A DNA stretch of 6,324 nucleotides. Origin: Thalassospiraceae bacterium. GTDB lineage: Bacteria > Pseudomonadota > Alphaproteobacteria > Rhodospirillales > Magnetovibrionaceae. A program made the position numbers and the translations under genes. How positions within the stretch are numbered: the first letter of the stretch is position 1; every line of letters starts with the position of its first letter. Below the pieces are notes generated by a model that was given only the letters and a program-made list of their open reading frames with translations, had not been told where the DNA came from and did not search any database. Of this stretch, positions 5,382 through 6,324 are shown piece by piece. The stretch spans positions 1-6,324 of the forward strand of contig DAOWFB010000081.1 of NCBI GenBank assembly GCA_030638205.1, read 5' to 3'.

Positions 5382-6324
5382 CTAATTCTAGTAATAATAT
5401 CTATCACCGTGGCGGCCATGGCAGTGGTGGCATTGTTTTGGATTGTGCGCGCCAAGGGCGCGGATTCTGACGCCGTGACCATGGGCGAAATTATGGGCCT
5501 GATAAAGGCCATGGGCGAAGCCAATACAACCGGGCACGAACAATTACGCCGCACACTGGAAGAACGCCTTGAAGCGGCATCAAAACGCCTTGGCGATGGG
5601 CTTAACGTACACACCGAAAAAACCGGTGAAGCCATGAAGCAGGTACACGAACGCCTTGCGGTAATAGATAGCGCCCAGCAAAATATGAAGGATCTTTCCA
5701 ATCAGGTAGTGGGCTTGCAGGATATTCTTTCCAACAAACAAGCCCGTGGGGCGTTTGGCGAGGTGCAACTTGAAAATCTGGTAACCGATGCCCTGCCAAA
5801 GGATGTTTATGATTTTCAAGAAACCCTTTCAAACGGCAAACGGCCGGACTGCATTTTAAAATTACCCAATCCGCCCGGTTCCATAGTAATTGATTCAAAA
5901 TTTCCGTTGGAATCGTACCGCGCATTGCAAAGCGCAACCGATGATGATGGCCGCAAAATTGCCGGGCGTTCATTTACAGCAGATGTAAAAAAACACATCG
6001 TGGCCATAGCAGAAAAATATATAATCCCCGGTGAAACCGCAGAATCGGCGCTGATGTTTTTACCATCGGAAGCAGTCTATGCCGAAATTCACGCAAATTT
6101 TCAAAACGTAATTGAGGAATCCCAACGCCGGCGGGTTTATATTGTTTCGCCGTCAACCATGATGGCCATGCTCAATACTGTTCGTGCAGTTTTAAAAGAT
6201 GTTAACATGCGCGAGCAAGCCGACGTAATACAGGCCGAGGTCGGAAAATTATTAAAAGATGTCAGGCTGCTTGACGAGCGCGCCGAAAAACTGGAAAGAA
6301 ATTTTGGCACCATCGGCAAAACAA
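5370..6324 (+). CDS. rmuC: DNA recombination protein RmuC (3' end beyond the window)
   Basis: The first 318 codons are present; the family usually has about 400-500 residues, so the C-terminus is missing. RmuC is a predicted nuclease-like protein reported in E. coli to limit rearrangement at short inverted repeats. Residues 4-26 form an N-terminal membrane anchor, followed by a charged, probably coiled-coil stretch to about 115. The conserved RmuC core begins at ARGAFGEVQLE (125-135). RPD (158-160) and IDSK (174-177) fit a PD-(D/E)xK nuclease pattern, with Asp160, Asp175 and Lys177 as likely metal-site residues. MFLPSEAVYAEI (229-240) and RVYIVSPSTMM (255-265) are further family blocks. The ATG at 5370 is chosen because the membrane helix follows at once. 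No good Shine-Dalgarno precedes it: AGG at 5354-5356 is 13 bases away. The reading frame stays open upstream, but only with non-ATG starts. The start codon lies inside a potential hairpin. Confidence 0.93.
   Translation, partial: METGLILVIISITVAAMAVVALFWIVRAKGADSDAVTMGEIMGLIKAMGEANTTGHEQLRRTLEERLEAASKRLGDGLNVHTEKTGEAMKQVHERLAVIDSAQQNMKDLSNQVVGLQDILSNKQARGAFGEVQLENLVTDALPKDVYDFQETLSNGKRPDCILKLPNPPGSIVIDSKFPLESYRALQSATDDDGRKIAGRSFTADVKKHIVAIAEKYIIPGETAESALMFLPSEAVYAEIHANFQNVIEESQRRRVYIVSPSTMMAMLNTVRAVLKDVNMREQADVIQAEVGKLLKDVRLLDERAEKLERNFGTIGKT

Noticed and set aside
5267..5701. 144-codon minus strand open frame opposite the rmuC start
   Set aside because: It is antisense to the well-supported RmuC N-terminus and has no family features.

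Overview
The window looks like a chromosomal segment of an alphaproteobacterium with moderate, mid-40s GC content by eye. The reasons are the def-fmt-truA translation genes next to rmuC, a grouping I know from memory in many alphaproteobacteria, and the protein sequences themselves. I cannot place it more precisely. It contains no rRNA, tRNA, insertion sequence, CRISPR array or phage gene that I can recognise.

Layout. Positions 1-258 (-) hold the N-terminal part of a small unidentified membrane protein that runs off the left edge. Positions 277-1020 (-) are truA, tRNA pseudouridine synthase A. A divergent intergenic region (1021-1182) has a short perfect inverted repeat. Positions 1183-2313 (+) encode an uncharacterised helical protein with a lysine-rich tail. 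Positions 2323-3261 (-) are fmt and 3258-3779 (-) are def, overlapping by four bases. A 64-bp divergent spacer (3780-3843) separates def from a + strand pair: an HD-GYP cyclic-di-GMP phosphodiesterase with six predicted membrane helices and a HAMP domain (3844-5310), and the start of rmuC (from 5370, cut by the right edge). A 9-bp perfect inverted repeat brackets the rmuC start codon.

How the genes work together. Fmt formylates initiator Met-tRNA, and Def removes the formyl group from finished proteins. The two are translationally coupled and divergently transcribed from the signalling gene. TruA modifies tRNA anticodon stem-loops. In the arrangement I expect, truA follows fmt directly and rmuC lies next to def. 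Here each junction carries an extra + strand gene: the unknown protein between fmt and truA, and the HD-GYP protein between def and rmuC. As a result truA must have its own promoter.

The best candidates for something new are the uncharacterised protein within the split translation operon and the RNA hairpin that would hold the rmuC start codon in an internal loop. Neither amounts to a demonstrated new system.
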